Assembly (NCBI GenBank): GCA_019058445.1
Contig: JAHPZA010000006.1
Span: 1-64,000 of the forward strand
DNA from: Promethearchaeota archaeon
GTDB taxonomy: Archaea > Asgardarchaeota > Lokiarchaeia > Sigyniarchaeales > SOKP01
DNA: 64,000 bases
Direction of reading: 5' to 3'
A program made the translations under genes and the position numbers. The notes under the pieces are model-generated. The model worked only from the letters and a program-made list of their open reading frames with translations. It was not told the origin of the DNA and did not search any database. Of this stretch, positions 60,476 through 64,000 are shown piece after piece. Position 1 is the first letter of the stretch, and the number at the start of each line of letters is the position of its first letter.

Positions 60476-61951
60476 ATGGTTCTACCTATGAACAGTAAAA
60501 CAATTGAATCGCTTAATGCCTTATTTTATCCAAAAAATTTGGCGATATATGAGGCAAGTGAAAAACTATGGTATTTCATGATGGGGCTTAATGACCTTAA
60601 TTTTGATAAAAATAAATTATTTTTAATCAGTCCCTCAAAAGAAGAAATATCAGGTATAAAGTGTTATAAATCCTTAAAAGACGTTCCAGATGATACAATT
60701 GATCATTTAATATTATCAGTTGGAAGAGATAGAATAGTCGAAAGTCTAAAAACGATTCTATCTCAAAAAAAAATAAGATCAATGCACATTTTTACCGCAG
60801 GAATGGGAGAGTCTGACAATCAAGGTGTAGAAATTGAGAAACAAGTTAAAGATATCCTTGACAAGGATACAAACACGCGTGCAACTGGTCCTAACGGTAT
60901 GGGTGTTTATTCAGCAAAAGGACACTTAGCATATGAACCTCTAATGCCTAAAGAACCCGGAAATATATCTCTAGTATTTCAATCAGGAGATCTTCACTCG
61001 CAAATGGTAAGACTTGGTGCTATTCGCCATGGATTAAGATATTCAAAAGGAGTTAGCATTGGAAACTGTTTAGATCTGCAAGTTGCAGATATGCTAGAAT
61101 ATTATAATAATGATAGAGATACTGATTTAATTTTAGTGTATTTTGAAGGCTTTAACTCGCTACACCCAAACGAAGGAAAAAGATTCTTAAAAACTCTCAG
61201 AGAGATGAAAAAACCCGTATTATTTATGAATGGTGGAAGTACGAAAAGATCGCAAACTGCCGCATTATCTCATACAGGCTCAATTGGTACAAGTCAAAAG
61301 ATTTGGAAAGGAATCTATAAACAAATGCCTATATTGGAAGTTCCCACATCTTTAGATGATATGATAGACTACACTTATCTCTTTTCTAATGTAATAAATC
61401 GATATAAAAGTAAAAATAAGGAAGTAGTATACCCTAAAGGGAAAAATGCATTGATAATTCTCTGGTCTGGAGGTTTTGGAATTGCTGCAACAAATACTTT
61501 AACAGAATTAGGAATGAATGTGCCTGTCTTCAAAGGTGAGTTTTTAGAAAAATTAAGAAAAATCTATCCCGTTAAAATTGGAAGTCTTTCCAATCCTATA
61601 GATTTACCATGGATCTCCTCTTCTGATAAATACCTAGATCTTGCATTGACTGCCATCACAAAAGATATAAATCTTGTTATGGTTTTAACCGATGCGTGGG
61701 AAGATATTGAGAGTGAAGATTATTTTCAAAAATATTATAACAATTTACTGAAAATAAAGGAACACACAGAATCTTTAGATAGTATTTTTTCCTTGGTTTT
61801 TCCTTATTACCCCGCAAGAAGGAGGAGAAAATATTATTCTAAACTCCAGAAAGATGAATTTATAATTTATCCCTCTTTTCGAAGAGCCGCAAAATCATTC
61901 TTAGCTCTTTATGAGTATGGGAGGAAAATTAACAAAATTAATCAAAAATAA
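60476..61951 (+). CDS. acyl-CoA synthetase (NDP-forming) alpha-like protein, copy 4
   Basis: 491 residues, with LAIYEASEKLWYFMMGLNDL (glycine loop lost), TGPNGMGVYSAKGHLAYE (the usual Cys of GPNC replaced by Gly), TAALSHTGSIGTSQKIW and KIGSLSNPIDLPWISS. It is nearest to copy 3 (shared LHPNEGKRFLKTL). The gap before it is 111 nt, room for its own promoter. The loss of GPNC cysteine sets it apart. Confidence 0.8.
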   Translation: MVLPMNSKTIESLNALFYPKNLAIYEASEKLWYFMMGLNDLNFDKNKLFLISPSKEEISGIKCYKSLKDVPDDTIDHLILSVGRDRIVESLKTILSQKKIRSMHIFTAGMGESDNQGVEIEKQVKDILDKDTNTRATGPNGMGVYSAKGHLAYEPLMPKEPGNISLVFQSGDLHSQMVRLGAIRHGLRYSKGVSIGNCLDLQVADMLEYYNNDRDTDLILVYFEGFNSLHPNEGKRFLKTLREMKKPVLFMNGGSTKRSQTAALSHTGSIGTSQKIWKGIYKQMPILEVPTSLDDMIDYTYLFSNVINRYKSKNKEVVYPKGKNALIILWSGGFGIAATNTLTELGMNVPVFKGEFLEKLRKIYPVKIGSLSNPIDLPWISSSDKYLDLALTAITKDINLVMVLTDAWEDIESEDYFQKYYNNLLKIKEHTESLDSIFSLVFPYYPARRRRKYYSKLQKDEFIIYPSFRRAAKSFLALYEYGRKINKINQK

Positions 61952-62233
61952 TTTCTGAACTTATTATTTATCTTCATTCGAAGAAAATTTGATTTTTCAA
62001 TTCTTAACCAATTCTTTTTACTTTTTCAAATGGTGATACGGCAATATTACATGAGTATTTTTAGCATTAAAGGATTTGATTCTTAAGTAAGAAAAATTGT
62101 CATCGGAAAGATATCTAGAGGAGACATAAATAAATTCATTGAAAAGTTGTGCAGTTTATTACTAATTTTACAGAGTGTTTCAATATAAATGAAAAAAATT
62201 ATATTGAATTACTAAATTTAAACGAGATTAAAC
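61952..62233. other. 282-bp intergenic region
   Basis: AT-rich gap; contains a short inverted TTCAATATAA...TTATATTGAA pair just before the next gene (about 62178-62212). No gene or RNA recognised. Confidence 0.35.
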
Positions 62234-62800
62234 ATGGCTATCGTAAAGACAACCAATCACGTTGAACTGAAGGCGGATGAACTAATTCACATCCAGTTCA
62301 TATGCCCAGTCTGTAAATCTGAAAAAGAGCTTTCAATAAATAAATCAGTCATTAATCAAGCAAAGCAATTAACCACCATATCAATACCCCAGAATAAAAT
62401 CTGTCAGCATCATTTTCAAGCATTTGTGGATAAAAATTTTAAAGTACGAGGTTACCAAAAAGTCGATTTCTCTTTTGATTCTGATAATACAGGGGATCAA
62501 AGTATCATTATTTATAATGCAAAACGGAATGATAAAGAACTATTTAAAAATTTGATGTTGAAAGCAAACTACGTCGAATATTGCCCTGGTGATGCGGAAA
62601 ATCATAAGGGTGAGAGACAAAATAAATTCAACCACCAAAAGAAAAAAAATGAAATATCAAGAGTGAAGAAATTGCGAATAGAAAAAAAAGAAATGACTCT
62701 TGAGGAAATTTATGAGCAATTTTGGGATTTTATCGATGATGATAACCAAGAATTTCGAGAGTTTATTATAAAGGATCAAAGAAGAGAGAATAAATTCTAA
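62234..62800 (+). CDS. zinc-binding Asgard-type protein of unknown function
   Basis: A 188-residue protein. The N-terminal half has FICPVCKSEKELSINKS and KICQHHFQAFVDKNFKVRGY, a Cys/His set that could bind zinc. The middle is highly charged (GERQNKFNHQKKKNEISRVK); the C-terminal part is helical (LEEIYEQFWDFIDDDNQEFR). I do not know a named family. Its stop overlaps the next start by 1 nt (TAATG). Confidence 0.55.
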   Translation: MAIVKTTNHVELKADELIHIQFICPVCKSEKELSINKSVINQAKQLTTISIPQNKICQHHFQAFVDKNFKVRGYQKVDFSFDSDNTGDQSIIIYNAKRNDKELFKNLMLKANYVEYCPGDAENHKGERQNKFNHQKKKNEISRVKKLRIEKKEMTLEEIYEQFWDFIDDDNQEFREFIIKDQRRENKF

Positions 62801-62970
62801 TGACAGAAATCATTTTGAAAGAAAATATCATAAAGGATAATTTCATAAATTGTGCCTTTTATGAAAAATGTACTTTACCTAAACGGAATACCCTCTGTGA
62901 CCGTTTTCCAGATTATACTATCTGCCCTGAATTTCAGGCAAAAAGAACCAAATTAATTCGTCATAATTAA
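62800..62970 (+). CDS. small cysteine-rich protein
   Basis: A 56-residue protein, MTEIILKENIIKDNFINCAF then YEKCTLPKRN, with four cysteines (CAFYEKC...LCDRF...ICPEF) suggesting a metal site. It is translationally coupled to the preceding gene by TAATG. Function unknown. Confidence 0.55.
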   Translation: MTEIILKENIIKDNFINCAFYEKCTLPKRNTLCDRFPDYTICPEFQAKRTKLIRHN

Positions 62971-63102
62971 AATTCTCAAAAATTATTTTTATCTCTTTTT
63001 TAATAGCAATAAATTCTTATTGACAATCATCTTTAAATAAAGAGAAAATTAAAAAAAAAAAGAAAAGATTTAATTAATTAATTCAAGATTAATTTAATTT
63101 GC

Positions 63103-63309
63103 TTAGATTAAACCAATAGCAATTTTCATATCTTGTTGTGTGACTTTCTTTCGCCCACTGTGTTTTGCGATGTCAAGAGCACATGCAGTTAAGTCTTTGG
63201 CATATTCTTCAAGATAGTCCATTAACTTATCAACTGCGGCTCTACTTACGATCTCAGCTCCTGCTTTTTTCATTAAAGCTCTAAGTGGGCTCCAGGCAAA
63301 TGCGGCCAT
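63103..63309 (-). CDS. archaeal histone
   Basis: A 68-residue histone-fold protein: SPLRALMKKAGAEIVSRAAV (helix 1 and loop), DKLMDYLEEYAKDLTACALD (helix 2), HSGRKKVTQQDMKIAIGLI (loop and helix 3), with the RKKV(T) DNA-contact loop. Minimal HMf-like form with no tails. It packages DNA as dimers or hypernucleosomes. Good ribosome-binding site (GGAGGAA) just upstream. Confidence 0.95.
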   Translation of the reverse strand: MAAFAWSPLRALMKKAGAEIVSRAAVDKLMDYLEEYAKDLTACALDIAKHSGRKKVTQQDMKIAIGLI

Positions 63310-63843
63310 AATTTATCATTCCTCCACTAATTTTTAATTAATAATTATGTTTTTTAAGATTTTAAATAACTTAGTTATATTAAGATTAACATTTCTTATA
63401 TTTAAATATGTTGGTTGATCTTTATGAATCCGATTAATTTGATCAACCACTTTTGGTCGACAAAAAAAGTTATCAAAGATAAAAAAAAAATTCTTTACTT
63501 GTGAAATTCATTTAATGATCTGAAATAAACATGAGTATATTTTGATCGGTTCATAATATGAATATGATCACACTGTATTATTAACATGAAAAATTTCAAC
63601 CCATTTATGTAAACTGAACTGATAGCAAAAACTTTTAGATGGTTATGGTTAGAAATCTAAAAGAAACCTCTTTTTTTAGTCTCATTTTCTCACATTTTTC
63701 CAATAAAGAAAATAATTAATATATTTAGTTTTTAAATAATCCTTGCATTATGATTCTTCCATTAAACAATATTATCAGTAGTATTAATTTTAAAAAGGAT
63801 TTATGTTAACAAGTAATATATTTCGAGATAATTGAGTTTTATT
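63310..63843. other. 534-bp intergenic region
   Basis: Very AT-rich; no gene seen. TGGTTGATC (63412-63420) pairs with GATCAACCA (63441-63449), right behind a TATA-like TATTTAAATATG near 63398, so a small structured RNA is conceivable. Confidence 0.35.
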
Positions 63844-64000
63844 ATGAAGTATGATGTAGTAGTCTCGGGAGCGGGTCCCGCAGGTTCTAGGTGTGCTGAA
63901 GTCATCGCAAAAGCAGGTTATAAGGTTGCATTGATTGAAAAAGATATAAATTTCCGAAAGCCATGTGGTGGGGGAATTCCAAGAGCCAGCATATTTAGAT
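63844..64000 (+). CDS. geranylgeranyl reductase-like FAD protein, 5' end only
   Basis: The first 52 residues before the window ends: YDVVVSGAGPAGSRCAEVIA is the dinucleotide-binding GxGPAG motif, and KPCGGGIPRAS matches the conserved PCGGG loop of the geranylgeranyl reductase family, which saturates the isoprenoid chains of archaeal lipids. The rest of the gene lies outside. Confidence 0.85.
   Translation, partial: MKYDVVVSGAGPAGSRCAEVIAKAGYKVALIEKDINFRKPCGGGIPRASIFR

Noticed and set aside
1..64000. tRNA, rRNA and CRISPR arrays
   Set aside because: I looked through all gaps above 150 bp and saw no cloverleaf with a TTCGA-type T loop, no rRNA-like stretch and no regularly spaced repeats.

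Overview
The window is about 64 kb of AT-rich archaeal chromosome. The gene content is archaeal: RNA polymerase large subunit split into rpoA1 and rpoA2, RpoL, TFS, archaeal histone, PCNA, PriS/PriL, Gins51, RFC small subunit, aEF1A, aIF2 alpha, Nop10, L44e, S27e, L30e and the oligosaccharyltransferase AglB/STT3. An Arf/Ras-like small GTPase with a WDxGGQE switch II (14721-15197) and the general protein character point to an Asgard archaeon, probably Lokiarchaeia-like. That placement is inference; no rRNA is present to confirm it.

Host region 1 (1-25.7 kb). It opens with the 3' end of a 2-hydroxyacyl-CoA dehydratase activase and its DUF2229 partner, then uvrB, a very large aglB, truA, the RFC small subunit and enolase. 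An RNA-processing and transcription block follows (METTL5-like methylase, Csl4, a small conserved protein, RpoL, an RNase III-like protein, DUF99). After the small GTPase, a membrane-anchored acidic protein and EF-1A come aIF2 alpha and Nop10. A leftward replication operon (PCNA, PriL, PriS, Gins51) stands back to back with an OB-fold protein, TFS and a nucleoside phosphorylase.

Integrated element (25,721-43,371, about 17.65 kb). A 17-bp direct repeat bounds it. On the inner side of each repeat, exactly 10 nt away, lies one half of an inverted GGGATCGAA/TTCGATCCC pair. The left end carries a ribbon-helix-helix/winged-helix protein and a tyrosine integrase. The middle has a TFIIB-like factor, a zinc-ribbon protein, several small unknown genes and repeat-rich control regions. 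The right half is an HK97-type head module: terminase, portal, a DUF2213-like protease/scaffold, a decoration-like protein and the major capsid protein, followed by two probable connectors. There is no tape measure, tail tube or sheath. A beta-propeller protein ending in what looks like a clipped tail-hub segment is followed by a metallopeptidase and a leftward accessory operon. It is either a tail-deleted provirus or a capsid-forming satellite.

Host region 2 (43.4-64 kb). L44e and S27e, PyrB, then a winged-helix/ATP-cone/NrdD-like protein that has lost its glycyl-radical end and is a candidate nucleotide-sensing regulator. The leftward operon rpoA1-rpoA2-rpl30e-nusA-rps12-rps7 follows; rps12 appears to start at ATA. 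Next are an alanyl-tRNA editing protein (AlaX-L), a membrane zinc-ribbon protein and four tandem paralogues of the NDP-forming acyl-CoA synthetase alpha subunit with no ATP-grasp partner. The window ends with two cysteine-rich small proteins, a histone and the start of a geranylgeranyl-reductase-like flavoprotein.

No tRNA, rRNA, CRISPR array or insertion sequence was recognised. Frames, motifs and repeats were read by eye; family names come from recognised motifs, not database searches.
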